Positions 46,485 to 60,079 of a DNA stretch of 64,000 nucleotides are shown here, piece by piece. How positions within the stretch are numbered: position 1 is the stretch's first letter; every line of letters begins with the position of its first letter. The position numbers and the translations under genes were made by a program. The stretch covers positions 65,625,794 to 65,689,793 of the forward strand of contig CM056733.1 of the NCBI GenBank assembly GCA_029844215.1, written 5' to 3'. The DNA comes from Przewalskia tangutica. Taxonomy: Eukaryota; Streptophyta; Magnoliopsida; Solanales; Solanaceae. The notes beneath the pieces were generated by a model. That model ran no database searches, was not told the DNA's origin, and was given only the letters and a program-made list of their open reading frames with translations.

Positions 46485-48449
46485 ATCTCTCCATTTTTGT
46501 CTTTTTTCACAAAACTCCATACAAACCTAAAAATGCCTAGGATACGACTGATTGTAAATGTTTCCCTTAACATTCCAAACTCAGCAAGATTGTAGCCATG
46601 CCCCCCTCAACCTGCAGTTATAAGTTTCAAGTATTATATTGTAATTTAGGTTAGTAAGAACATATGTTTGTCAGCCACAACATACGTACAACATTGTTGT
46701 AAGTACCAAAAGACTAACATGCAAACATCATCCACAAATAAAATATATACATATATATTTACAGACTAAAAATAGAACTGTCTCATAGTCCACACATATC
46801 AATATCCATCAGTGTGAAGTAAGACAAAACCAATTTAGAAGAAATGTTGGTCAAAGTGTTGCATAACATTTGTCCCAACATATCTTCATACATGTATGTA
46901 GATATGTTGTTACAAATGTTACAACACCAATTCCAACATTAACAATCTCCCCCTTTTTGTCTTTCTTCACAAAACCCACACATTAACCAAACATGAACAG
47001 TTCAGGTTCAGCATCATCAATCTCCCCCTTGCACTTTATTCGGAACGCGTCATCATTACGAAGCGGCGCGATGTGCGATCTCCTATGCGCAGTAGTCTCC
47101 CATGTATAGTAGAGCTTGTACAACTTCATCTTCCTCCCCCTGCATAGATAACTTCCCCCCTATGCATAGATAACAACATTTTCTCCCCCTTTTGTGGAGA
47201 AAACAGTATCATGAAATGAACTCTTGACTCTGAAAATAATGTGAACTGTCCTGAGTCAGTGTTGCCTAGATCGTTGATAACATTCCTGACAACATCGTCA
47301 TTTTCTGCTACCTTTTTCCAGGTCAAGTCAATGTTTCTATCCTAGAGGAAGACGATTGTCCAGTTTGCTGAGAGGTATTGAGCTTGAGTTCTTCGTATTC
47401 GACAAATGGCTAATGTAAATGGGGTATTGGATGGAGTGACATCTGACATTTGTGTTGACATTGGAGAAGTATTCTATTCGTGAATATGTAGGAGATGATT
47501 TTGGGAATTAATCAGTTAATCAGGATACGTTTATATATATATATATATATAACAACCATCCATTGATTGGAGTGTGACATGGTGATGAGTTCATCGGATA
47601 GATAAAAAACAATCCGAGGAGATGATTTTTCCCCTTTTTTTTTAATTTAGAAAAAATATTTATTTTTTCGGGAAAATTCTTGAAATGACATGAAAAATAA
47701 CAAATAAGAGGAGTATTATATACAAGGCAACATCTCTTTAAGCAACTCACAACAATATTTTCCAAAAAGTAGGTAGTGTAGATTAATTTGGATTCTACAC
47801 TCCTCAAATTAAGAAATTAACGACATAAAACTGAGTTTTGAATTTAAAAACAAAAATTGTCCAGTATTAAACGGGATTTGAGGTTAATGATTTAAATTTC
47901 AAAAATACACAAGAATAAATAAGGCATGATAAACAGCAGATTTTTTTTTTTCTGAAAGAACAATCAATATATTGGATTGTGATGTTGTCAGTAATGTTGG
48001 GCAACATTTTGGACAACACAAGTATTATGCCACATGAACTTTTAGATTTGACATTAACATTAGACACATTCTGCATATTTTTTCTATGAGTTTGATCTCT
48101 GGACCAATGTAACATTTTTCATCGTGTCCTTAATCAAACTTAGTTGAACATATGCAGAATACACTATGTCTTTAAAAAAATGAAAATAATTTTTGAGGTA
48201 TTTTCAACCTTCTTTTAAGCACATGATACTCCTATACAATATGAACTGTACCAATTTATAGCTTTGCTCTTTTATTTTTTATTTTCAACATTGTCAAATC
48301 TTTAGTCGAGGTTTTGCCTACTTTTGATACTCCCTTTTTATGATATATATAAATAATTTATATACATCATCGCAGAGAACAATATCATATTTCAGTTCTT
48401 GTTCTTGTAGCAGCATACTTGAATGACCAAATGCATGCACAATACTGTA
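46485..48449 (-). other. Copia 2 3' untranslated region with repeated polypurine-like tracts
   Basis: Long non-coding tail between RNase H and the 3' LTR. Besides the tract beside the LTR, near-copies of caatctccccctttttgtct occur at 46936-46960 and ~47010, together with many ctccccct words to 47190. A TA microsatellite lies at 47531-47549. No host gene is seen. Confidence 0.5.
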
Positions 48450-48968
48450 ACATCGCTAGAGTATATTGACAAACCAGTAAATGTTGTTCAGAATGTTGTG
48501 CAACATTTCAAGCAACATCTACCAAAAATAGTCTTATTTAAAACACAGATCAAGATTTTTTATTTCAAACTAGAAAATATCTCATGATCTAGAGTCTTGG
48601 TAAAAATGTCGTATATCAAATAAATAAGATTGATTCCAAGGTAAACAATATCCTCTACTTGTATTCTTCCTATCATTCACATCTCCGGCCCAATCCATGT
48701 CACTAACTTCTATTAAGTTAGGATAAGTGGAATATCAAAATTCTCAACTCATATGTGCCAACAACATATCAAATAATACATTTCACGACATTTAAGTGGA
48801 ATATTTTGGGATAGGCTTGAATACATACACACAAAAATACACTAAACATAATGTTGGACGACTAGCAGTAAGATACAAAAGACTACCTATCATGGATTGG
48901 TACAATGTTGGGTCAACATCTTCGCCAACATCGTCTTTACATACCTTTTTGCGAGAAGTACATTCGAG
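48450..48968 (-). pseudogene. Copia 2 RT end and RNase H remnant
   Basis: Minus strand from the LARD junction: KLECTSRKKVCKDDVGEDVD then PTLYQSMIGSLLYLTASRPT (48968-48840), the conserved end of Copia RT. Further down DWAGDVNDRKNTSRG (~48690), the start of RNase H, is followed by frameshifted sequence. Non-functional. Confidence 0.85.
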
Positions 48969-48973
48969 TTTTT

Positions 48974-51900
48974 TGTCACGACCCGATCCGGGCGTGGATC
49001 GTGCTACCGGGCACCCTGGTGATACTACATCGAGAAAACCAGGAAATAAAAACTTAAACATGAACATGAGACAAGATAATAAAGCAGGCCAACCAAGCGG
49101 TTACCTCGATAAAATATATATAAACAACTCTTTCAAAGCGAGCGGTTTAATCCTTTTTACAAAACCACCTTGCGCAAAGGTCTTACTGCACTCTAAGATT
49201 TACAACAACTATGACGGACAGGGGCCCGCCATACCCCAGAATGTACAAGAACCTCTGACTCGGGAACACATGCAAAAGATAAGCCTCCAAGGAACGGAGC
49301 TTCCCAATGCGAAAGGTGATCTAAGAGCGGGGATCGGCGAACGATGTCTTACCTGCGGCGTGAGCGGCCCGGGCGAGGTAAGTACAACAGTACAGTATGT
49401 GAAATCGTAAATCACGTACATGAAATCATAATAGTCTATATAAAGCGGGAGACATGTATGATGACCAAGCTACGATATAACATATAACTAGTTACATCAA
49501 GTCGAGGACTCACGCCTCCAAATTATCACTCGTGCGTGGAATTTCTTCCTCAGCTGGCGGTTTATGATATGACAATACCAAGGAGTATACATGAACACGA
49601 GTCCCACTGGTCATAAAACCGTATAGGACAAGTATAACTACGGATCCGGCCGTACGATAATATAATGCAACCAAAACACGGCCGTCACGGGGCAAGTCAT
49701 GGCCGACTACCAGGATACCAAGGCGGTCACGTAGGCGAGGGCAAATCTGGTGACCACGGGGACGAGCGTATCACGAGACCGTCACTTCTGGCGAGCAGGG
49801 CAAGTCACGGTGACTACGGGTACCAGCCGAATCGGTCATGAGGCGGGCAAATCGAGCCGACCACCGGGGACCAAGGCGAACGAAGAAACCTCGTGGAGAG
49901 CTAGTCCATAAAAATAACAATTCTTGCACAACGAGGCTATCACCACAAGCATAAGCAAGTTACGCAACAACAAGCGTAGGCAAGTTACACAACACAAGCA
50001 TAGGCAAGTTACACCACAACCGATATAGGCAAGTTACACCACAACCAAGCGTAAAAGTTACACAACTCAAGTTACTTTCATTTTATGCCAAAGTCCGGGT
50101 TTTTAACCTAAAGTACTACGTCGTTAAATTCCTTTTAAAGAGATCCATTCCTTTTATAAAGTCACCCGATGTCCGTAGTATAAAAATAGAGTGACGACAT
50201 TGTTAAGTAAACAAAAATGCTTTCCTTTGTAGAAATCAAGTAACAACCTTATTTTCCAAAGCGTTGAGTTTGCCTAATTTCAAATGCTCAAGTTTCTCAT
50301 TTTTAGAAAAGGTCTGTAGTTCATAGTTTTAATCCTTTAAAACATAATTATCCTTTAATGATTTGAGAAACATATGCCTTATATGTGAGTAGGTTATTCT
50401 TGTTTATAATCGATCTTATTAAGCGACCATGATCTAGGATATGTAATATCATTTTGTCTCATCTTAGCTTACATGCGGATGGAGGTTTCTCTTGGTTTTA
50501 ATACGGTATCATTATTCAATACATTTTCCTTTATTACGCTACGGTGGTCTGTCGATACACATTCTGATTTCCGAAATCAGTAAAACATTATCCCTTTAAA
50601 TAAAACCAAGTACTCATTACTCACGAATGAGGTTTCACACGAACATTCACATTAAACAAATAAGTTAAGTCTCTTATCTTATAAGATCAAGTCTCTTAAC
50701 TTCTAACATCAGTAAACCATTTTCTTTACCTCTCTTAAGACATTATACCTAACTCCCATAAAGCTAGTATAACTCTTTTTAAAACCTTTAAAACCAAGTG
50801 TTACTCTCCTTCAAAAGCGATTTATAAATCTTTTGAAATACATCAAGTTCTTTATTATAACTAGCCGTTATAATTCACATCGATTACCTTTTAAAACCAC
50901 AAAGTATTTTCTTACCTACATAAAGTCGTTATAACAACTTCCCATAAAGCCGTTATAACACTTTATGTTTTAAAACAATCAAACACGATTAACACGTATG
51001 CGTCTGCACTACATAGTTCACATATCATGCTATAAGAGATAGGAAGAGGTTCACATACCTCGCGACGAGTCGACTAATAGCAAAACGCTTCGATTTCAAA
51101 CCGTCGGCTACTCCTTAAGCCACGTAGATCGCACCTGCGTAGTACTTCAACCTATAAGGCGCAAGGCGCTTATTAACATCGTTCCATATTCTACGAGAAA
51201 ATTCGCGCACTCGCCAGCGGCGTTAATCTCCTCGCTTTCGAAGTGGCTACCAAGCCAACCGGGGGTTTGCACGCCTAACCTGGCGTGTACAATTTACTCA
51301 CGAGAATACTACAAGTCTCTTTATGTCTGATCTATGTAATTACGATTCGATTCTCTTATTTAAATTCAGCTTAAGTCGCAAGACATTCCGTAAGTATTAT
51401 TCGGGCTTAAGTCAAAAGACATTGCCGCACTATGTTCAATTCTATATATAGTATACTTTAACTATATACTCCTACAACATGTAATTTCCAATTACAAATG
51501 TAGGTCAAGAATGTTTACCTCGATAAGCCCAAAATTATCCGAGTTTATAAGTCGATCCTGAGCAAGGTTTAGCTCTACTCGAGTGCTCCGATCCGCTCCA
51601 ACAACCCTTAGAAGTTCTAACCAACTTCTACTTATAACTTCAACTACGGGTGAAGATTTACTTAGGGTTTCGTTTTGCGGCGAGGAAAGTATAATGGTAT
51701 TTTAGGCTAGTATAAGTGTAACCTTGGGAATACTACAAGGTATTTGGGCAAGGTATTTGGACATTATAACAATACTAGGAGAGTATTTCTATACCACTAC
51801 AAGGGTATTTATACGAGACAACTAGGCTGGGGTACCCCACTGCTAACCACTGAGGGAGGAAACTCTCGGCAAAGGCCACTAGGAGGAGGGGAGAGGCTTT

Positions 51901-52388
51901 GGGCGAGAACTACAAGAGGAGGAGTATTTTGAGACTTAGGTAGATTGCTCAATTTTGGATGAAGAAAGTTCATCAACTAAGGGGGTATTTATAGGTCAAG
52001 TGAAGGCGACCAATGGCGAGATGGTGCCAAGTGCAAGGCAAGTGTAAGGCGAGATTAAGCCGTATGCAACCTTATCCATCTACACAAAAATATCCTACCT
52101 AACCCTTGACCAAAATTGGGCAACAAAAGCGTGCCAAGAATGGCCAATTGCCGTCAACCTCTTCGATGTGAGGTGACACATGTCACCCTCCGTTGGTCCA
52201 AAATGTTCGTCTCGGAAAAATCCATAAAAATTATAAATGACATAGCGAATTTTCCTACGAAAAGCGTGGAAACGTTTAGTCAAAACGACTCTAACAAGTG
52301 TTGTGTACAAATTTCGAATCTATGCCTACTTTAAGGCTCAAATTGTATACGTCGCCTCACGTATACTCTCTGGAAATACGGTATAACA
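48974..52388 (-). repeat. 3' LTR of the LARD-like element
   Basis: 3415 bp. It contains 24-27 bp repeats (aagcataggcaagttacac) at 49935-50060, plus cataaagccgttataac repeats near 50930. The 204-codon plus-strand open frame at 48796-49410 crosses the Copia/LTR junction and is spurious. Confidence 0.88.
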
Positions 52389-54715
52389 TTCTCCTCGCTT
52401 AGAAACATTCGTCCCGAATGTTCCTTCTCGAGACAGGATAACGATAGAGTTCTTCTAAAAGTTGCCAACGCCACAATGGCCACGAAACACCAGCGTAAAT
52501 ACTTACATCCAAGTCCGAGGAAACACCTCTAACATCACAAACTTTTGTCACCTTGCGCGAGGTTCTAGTGTCACTCGTGACCCGACAAATGGTGCCGATT
52601 TGCGTGCGATTCACGAGGTCTAAAATATACATCCTTCGCACCTTCTCCCGTCAAGAAATGATCATATCTATGCTCGCAATACATGCTCGCCTTTACCCTT
52701 ACTCGTCGTACTCTTCTCGAACACGAACTCTTACAGTATACGTACCACACTTTAGTCAACGCTTCGTTTCCAACCCGAGCCACTACCTCAAACTTGGTCA
52801 TCTTACTAGCTTCACTTCTTTACTAAGGCCATTCCGGCCTTCACGAACCGATTCTGGTCGAACATACCCACGAACTCATACGATGGTCATCTAAACACAG
52901 GCCTAGCACCCTCGTGACCTACCACCTGGCGGGACCACCCGGTGACCCCACTTTGAAACCGGCCGCGGGTTGGCCCTCACACGGCTGACCCGATCCACTA
53001 ACGCATCACGCTCTTGTTCCCGACCCGAACAATCTTACCTCACAGTCATGAAAGCTACCACTTCCATTTAACACTACTCGAGGAAATTATCACACAACAC
53101 ATTATAGGCATAAAATGTATTCCGACAAGGATCACTTGCAAAATCGGTACTCAAGCGACGCTACATCTAAGGTCTCAACATGAAATATTCTAAAGTTCAC
53201 ACTTTCCATGCCCCCATACAAATCCTTTCAACTAGCCAAGCTTTCTAACTCATAACCATCATAACGCTATCCGAACGTAGCACACAATAATAAGGTCATC
53301 ATAACATGCATACAAATCTTTAAAGGGTTAAGGATATACCTGAAAATAGGCGGTTCAAAGGACCGCTAAATCGAACTTCCACCGCGACCTCTAGGCTGCC
53401 GGTGTCACGAACATCTGCTGGTATGGAAGGTGAAGAACCCACAATCGCCTGCAGTAGTCCATGCTATCTGCCGGTGCTACCGCCGGACAGTCTTCTTGCC
53501 AGATGGCCTGTTGGCGCAAAATAACAATCCCAGAGTTAGTACGACACTCTCCTTTATGAAGCTTTCCTGGCGGCCACACCGAGACAAGGGCAACCTCATC
53601 CGGCGAGCATTCTCGCTCCCGAAAATCTGAAACACAGGAGCCCCGACTGCTCGAATATCTCGGCGTCCCGGGCGTGGAGGACCACTCATCGCGGAGGCGC
53701 ATAATCGGCTCTTCTTGGCGAGGCGGTCCGCCTCGAAAGTCACCAAAGGACCTGCATTACGGCCTCTTCTGCGACCACGGTCATTCCGTCGATTTATCCT
53801 CTCCTCACATCCCGGTCATAAGCTGCGTGCGGGCGATGTCCATGCGGTGAAGAGATACACCGAACAACTCGGCTAGGTGATCATCGAGCCTCAGAATAAA
53901 TCGGTGCACTCGATCCTCCATACTAGCTACCAACGCGGGCGTCTCGCCAATGAGTCGAACTCACATTGTACTCCCGAACGCCCTGCTCAGAGTAACACCA
54001 AAATTCTGTCTGCCCGAGCCCTCCTCATCGGTGGAGGCAAGAAATGTGCAAAGGCCTCTCGAGAACTCGTCCCATAAAGGCGGAAGTGCATGCTCTCCCG
54101 GGACAGCTCCGCGAATCAAACCGATCATTGCGGTATCACGCGCGGTGATGCGAACCTAGGACCACCGACTCGGTCTCCGATGCCTTGATCACTCTCGCGA
54201 TCCGGCGAATCGTCGGATGAACTCCTGCGGATCATCCTCGTGCCTCGACCCATAAAACTCTGGCGGCTACTGCTCGGAAAATCCGTAGCCTCGAACTATC
54301 TCGATCTAGGGTGAACCATCGTGCTCGAACTGCTGCGTCCGGCTATCCTCAAGTCTCGGCCTGACCACGGCCATTAATCGGGCCCACTTGTAACTCATCT
54401 CTCCTGCTCCGGTGCGGGATCGAGGCTCAGTCTTGTGGTCTCTGCCGCTTTCTACTGCTCAGCCTCCCTCTGCACGCCTTGCCGCCAGGCGGGTTGCCTT
54501 ACGCGGAGGCATAATCGTAAAAGCGAAGTATGTCGGAGGGTCCGATCTTATCACACGGCTCTAAGGCACGATCTCGGAATGAGAAGAATGGAAACCAATC
54601 CTAAATATCCTGCGACCTCACGATTATAGATGTGGTGCACAACACATCGATAATCAAGACTACTACTGAACACGGCGTAGACACTTTCCGAGGACTAATC
54701 GCTCGATACCACTTT
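52389..54715 (-). pseudogene. LARD interior with broken gag
   Basis: Minus-strand fragments: MPPRKATRLAARRAEGG (~54510, a usual gag start), PPEFYGSRHEDDPQEFIRR (~54260-54200, the gag box), AMIGLIRGAVPGEHALPPLW (~54130), VHRFILRLDDHLAEL (~53900), and the tail to ~53390. Stops and frameshifts are frequent. No protease, RT or integrase is found. Part of 52389-53390 is CG-containing sequence without a protein match. As gag it would form the capsid of Gypsy particles. Confidence 0.7.
54701..54711 (-). promoter_or_regulatory. Primer binding site of the LARD-like element
   Basis: Minus strand tggtatcgagc, 4 bp after the LTR end GTGACA, at the same spacing as the iMet sites at 20614 and 24553, with one change from tggtatcagagc. 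Confidence 0.75.
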
Positions 54716-57700
54716 TGTCACGACCCGATCCGGGCGTGGTCGTGCCTTACCGGGCACCTGGTGATACTACATCGAGAAAACCAATGGAAATAAAAACTTA
54801 AACATGAACATGAGACAAGATAATAAAACAGGCCAACCAAACGGTTACCTCCCAATAAAATATATATAAACAACTCTTTCAAAACGAGCTTTAATCCTTT
54901 TACAAAACCACGCCACACAAGCACTGCACTTAAGATTTACAACAACTATGACGGACGGGGGCCCGCCATACCACGAATGTACAAGAACCTACAACTCGGG
55001 GAACACATACCAAAAGATAAGCCTCCAAGGAACTGAGCTTGATGCGTGAAAGGTGATCCTAAGAGCGGGGATCGGCGACGATGTACTTACTGCGGCGTGA
55101 ACGCAGCCTCAAGGAGGTCGATAACAGTACCAAGTATGTGAAATCAGAATATCACATGAAATCATAATAGTCTATATAAAGCGGGAGACATGTATGATGA
55201 CGAGCTACAAGACATAACATATAACTAGTTACATCAAGTCGTGACTCACGCCTCCAAATTATCACTCGTGCGTGGAATTTCTTCCTCACCGGCGCTTTAT
55301 GATATGACAATACCAAGGAGTATACATGAACACGTGTCCCACTGGTCATAAAACCGTATAGGACAAGTATAACTACCGATCCGACCGTACCAATAATATA
55401 ATGCAACCAAAACACGGCCGTCACGGGGCAAGTGCGAGCCGACTCAGGATACCAAGGCGGTCACGTGGCGACGGGGCAAGTCTGGTGACCACTGGGGACG
55501 AGCGTATCACGAGACCGTCACTACTGCGAGCAGGCAAGTCACGGTGACTACGGTACCAAGGCGAATCGTCATGAGGCAAGCAATGCAGAGCCACCACCGG
55601 GGACCAAGGCGAACAAGAAGAAACCTCATGGAGAGCTAGTCCATAAAAATAACAATTCTTGCACAACCAAGGCTATCACCACAAGCATAAGCAAGTTACG
55701 CAACAACAAGCATAGGCAAGTTACACAACACAAGCATAGCAAGTTACACCACAACCGGTATAGGCAAGTTACACCACAACCAAAGATAGGCAAGTTACAC
55801 AACTCAAGTTACTTTCATTTTATGCCAAAGTCCGGTTTTTAACCTAAAGTACTACGTCGTTAAATTCCTTTTAAAGAGATCCATTCCTTTTATAAAGTCA
55901 CCCGATGTCCGTAGTATAAAAATAGAGTGACGAACATTGTTAAGTAAACAAAAATGCTTTCCTTTGTAGAAATCAAGTAACAACCTTATTTTCCAAACGT
56001 TCAAGTTTGCCTAATTTCAAATGCTCAAGTTTCTCATTTTTAGAAAAGGTCTCGTAGTTCATAGTTTTAATCCTTTAAAACATAATTCTCCTTTAATGAT
56101 TTGAGAAACATATGCCTTATATGTGAGTAGGTTATTCTTGTTTATAATCGATCTTATTAAGCGACCATGATCTAGGATATGTAATATCATTTTGTCTCAT
56201 CTTAGCTTACATGCGGATGGAGGTTTCTCTTGGTTTTTAATACGGTACATCATTATTCAATACATTTTCCTTTATTACGCTGCGATTGGTGCTGTCGATA
56301 CACATTCGATTTCAAATCGGAAACATTATCCCTTTAAATAAAACCAAGTACTCATTACTCACGAATGAGGTTTCACACGAACATTCACATTAAACAAATA
56401 AGTTAAGTCTCTTATCTTATAAGATCAAGTATCTTAACTTCTAACATCAGTAAACCATTTTCTTTACCTCTCTTAAGACATTATACCTAACTCCCCATAA
56501 AGCTAGTATAACTCTTTTTAAAACCTTTAAAACCAAGTGTTACTCTCCCTTCAAAACGATTTATAAATCTTTTGAAATACATCAAGTTCTTTATTATAAC
56601 TAGCCAGTTATAATTCACATCAATTACCTTTTAAAACCACAAAGTATTTTCTTACCTACATAAAGCTGTTATAACCAACTTCCCATAAAGCCGTTATAAC
56701 ACTTTATGTTTTAAAACAATCAAACACGCTTAACACGTATGCGTCTACCGTACTACATAGTTCACACATATCATGCTATAAGAGATAGGAAGAGGTTCAC
56801 ATACCTCGCGACGAGTCGACTAATAGCAAAACGCTTCCGATTTCAAACCGTCGGCTACTCCTTAAGCCACGTAGATCGCACCACACGTAGTACTTCAACC
56901 TATAAGGCCACAAGCGCTTATTAACATCGTTCCATATTACGAGAAAATTCGGCGACCTCCTCCTCCCGCAATGGCGTTAATCTCCTCCTTTCGAGGCCGG
57001 CTACCAAGCCAACCGTGGGTTTGCACGCCTAACCGGGCGTGTACAATTTACTCACGAATACTACACAAGTCTCATGTCTGATACACCCATGTAATTCTGA
57101 TTCGATTCTCTTATTTAAATTCAGCTTAAGTCGCGACATTGCCGTAAGTATTATTCGAGCTTAAGTCAAAGACATTGCCGCATGGTATGTTCAATTCTAT
57201 ATATAGTATACTTTAACTATATACTCTCTACAACATGTAATTTCCAATTACAATGTAAGGTCAAGAATGTTTACCTCGATAAGCCCAAAATTATCCAGGG
57301 TTTATAAGTCGATCCTGAGCAAGGTTTAGCTCCTACTCAGGAGTGCTCGATCCGCTCCAAACAACCCTTAGAAGTTCTAACCAACTTCTACTTATAACTT
57401 CAACTACGGGTGAAGATTTACTTAGGGTTTCGTTTTTAGCGTGAGGAAAGTATAATGGTATTTTAGGCTAGTATAAGTGTAACCTTGGGAATACTACAAG
57501 GTATTTGGGCAGGTATTTGGACATTATAACAATACTAGGAGAGTATTTCTATACCACTACAAGGGTATTTATACGAGACAACTAGGCTAGTGGGTACCAC
57601 TACTAACCACTACTGAGGGGAGGAAACTCTCGGCCAAAGGCCACTGGAGAGGAGGAGAGGCTTTGGGCGAGAACTACAAGAGGAGGAGTATTTTGAGACT

Positions 57701-58170
57701 TAGGTAGATTGCTCAATTTTTGGATGAAGAAAGTTCATCAACTAAGGGGTATTTATAGGTCAAGTGAAGGCAACCAATGGCCAAGATGGTGCCAAGTGCA
57801 AGGCAAGTGTAAGGCGAGATTAAGCCACGTGCAACCTTATCCATCTACACAAAAATATCCTACCTAACCCTTGACCAAAATTGGGCAACAAAAACGTGCC
57901 AAGAATGGCCAATTGCCGTCCAACCTCTTCCAATGTGAGGGTGACACATGTCACCCTCCCGTTGGTCCAAAATGTTACGTCTCTCGGAAAAATCCGCAAA
58001 AATTATAAATGACATAGCCGGAATTTTCCCTACGAAAGCTGTGGAAACGTTTCGTCGAAAAACGACTCTAACCGGGTGTTGTGTACAAATTTCGAATCTA
58101 TGCCTACTTTAAGGCTCAAATTGTATACGTACGCCCTCACGTACATACTTTGGAAATACGGGGTATAACA
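54716..58170 (-). repeat. 5' LTR of the LARD-like element
   Basis: 3455 bp, colinear with 48974-52388. The pair differ by many short indels and substitutions, concentrated in GC-rich stretches (e.g. 55080-55130, 55440-55620), while AT-rich stretches are nearly identical. Confidence 0.88.
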
Positions 58171-58179
58171 TTTTTCATA

Positions 58180-58990
58180 TGTTTAGTATTCTCCAATCCA
58201 AATCTTCTAACAAGATTCTTGGCGTATTTAGTTTGTGAGATGAAAGTTCTATCTTCACTTTGCTTTATCTGTAGGCCTAAGAAATAAGTTAGTTCCCCAA
58301 TCACGCTCATCTCAAATGTTGATCACATAGCCTCGACAAAAAGTCTTAAGGTACGACTGTGAGGTCGAGCAAAAACTATGTCAACTACATAAATTTGAGC
58401 GATGATAATATCTACACCATGACGTTTTATAAATAAAGTTCTATCAAATTCATTACTGCTAAAACCAAAATCAAGTAAAAGTCTCATCAAACGACCATTT
58501 CACACACAAGGAGCTTGTTTCAACCTATACAAAGCATTTTTTTGGCTTGTATACATTATGTGGGTGGTGAGTATCCTCAAATCCTTTAGGTTGTTTAACA
58601 TAGACTTCCTTATCAAGAAAAACTATTTAGGAAAGCACTTTTAACATCCATTTGGTGCAAGATAATTTTTAGACAACAATCAATAGCAAGGGTAAGTCTA
58701 ATTGATTCAATTCTAGCCACAGGTGCAAAGATTTCGTCATAGTCCATACCTTTGACCTGAGTATAGCCTTGAACCACTAGACGAACTTTATTTTGAACTA
58801 TAGTTCTCGATTAGTCTGACTTATTTTTAAAGATCCATTTAGTTCCAATAACATTTGAATTGTTAAGACTTGGAACCGGATCTCAGACATCATTTCGAGA
58901 ATGTTGCTCAAGCTCTTCTTGCATTGCTTGAATCTAAAAATCATATTTTAGTGCTTCCAACATATTTTTGGTTCTAAAGTTGATATGAAA
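58180..58990 (-). pseudogene. Copia 2 RT (main part)
   Basis: Minus-strand pieces match Copia RT: NSNVIGTKWIFKNK (~58840), VQGYTQVKGMDYDEIFAPVA (~58750), HQMDVKSAFL (~58640), then QIYVVDIVFARP at the catalytic site, where YVDD has become YVVD (58380-58391), and LGLQIKQSEDRTF (~58270). Several frameshifts. The loss of a catalytic Asp means no activity. Confidence 0.85.
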
Positions 58991-59193
58991 CAAGAAAGAC
59001 TAATATGTTGGTATATGGTAGACATACACACATACCTTACCATCTCTCGGTAGTTGTTTGGCTCTTTCTCTCTTGTTATAATTCCTTCTCAAACTCCCCC
59101 TATCACCTGATCTGAGGGATGATTCTTACTAATCCTTGATGTAGGGTCTCTTCTTACTTGATCTTGCATTTCAGTTCTGGACTCCTCCTCCAC

Positions 59194-60070
59194 TTAGACC
59201 ATTGTGTCCTCTTCTTGTGGTTCAGATATTGCCTCTGATGTTGTGACAACATTTGGGACAACATCTGATTTTACAGTTTGCTCTTTTTCTATTGTATTCG
59301 CAATGCTGTTTTCTGATGATTTACCTGTCACATCAGTAAGATCACAAAAAATAATATTGACCAACTCTTGTACTGTTTTGGTCCTCGGATTGTATATCTG
59401 ATAAGCATGACTATTTTGTGAATAGCCAATAAGAATTCCTTTCTCATTCTTAGAGTCAAACTTTGTCAAATGATACCTGTCATTTAAGATGTAACAAATG
59501 CACACAAAAGAGATATAAAAGTAACTCAATTATTATTTCAAAGGGTGTCATTTTAGTACTTGATCTTAGGTAGACTCTATTAGAGATGTGGTGTTTAAGA
59601 CTTTTGTCATAAAACAAAAAACTCTTTGACATTTGTTTAGAACTTAATATTACTCTTCCCTTTCTTGCAACATTTTGTTCGTCCTTTCTGCTACCCCATT
59701 CTACTAAGGAGTTTTGGGAGCATAAATTTCATGGAAAAATCCCTTTCTTTTCACAAATTTTTGCAAAAGAGTGGTTTTTAAAATCATTTCCATGATTGGA
59801 CCTAATCCAAAAAATAGGAGAACAAAACAGATTCATAATTCTAGAGTGTAAAGTTTTAAACATATCAAAGTTTAATGATTTTTCGTTTAACGAAATATTT
59901 TCATGTGTACCTAGAAAAATCATCCATAATAACAAAGGAATATTACATGCTCGTAGGTCGTCTACTTCAATTGGATTCATTAGATCCACATGTAATAACT
60001 GAAAACAGAGAGACATACCTGAATGTTGTCCGTCGTGTTGGAAAACATACATGTGTTTGCTTATCTTTCA
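59194..60070 (-). pseudogene. Copia 2 integrase
   Basis: 60052-59729: LLHVDLMNPIEVDDLRA, then WMIFLGTHENISLNEKS and IRSNHGNDFKNHSFAKICEK: the integrase core, with D kept in HVDL and an altered second site (RSNHG for RSDHG). 59529-59194: CICYILNDRYHLTKFDSKNE, KGILIGYSQNSHAYQIYNPR and the C-terminal linker with DVVPNVVTTSEAISEPQEED. That linker is encoded by one of the TGTTG/CAACA words. Confidence 0.85.
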
Positions 60071-60079
60071 TACAACTTT

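Larger units (their letters stand above)
48974..58170 (-). mobile_element. LARD-like Gypsy element with ~3.4-kb LTRs in the Copia 2 RT gene
   Basis: LTRs 48974-52388 and 54716-58170, plus-strand limits TGTCACGACCCGATCC and ggtataaca, flanked by ttttt (48969-48973 and 58171-58175). The TSD is low-complexity, but the host RT frame is restored when the element is removed. The primer site (minus strand, 54701-54711) gives minus orientation. The interior is only 2327 bp and holds a broken gag and no pol, so it is non-autonomous. LTR segments match the solo LTR at 27253. Confidence 0.9.

Noticed and set aside
48796..49410. 204-codon plus-strand frame
   Set aside because: It runs from antisense Copia RT across the insertion junction into an LTR, so it cannot be one gene.
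52553..52894. 113-codon plus-strand frame in the LARD interior
   Set aside because: Antisense to the element and without any family similarity I recognise.
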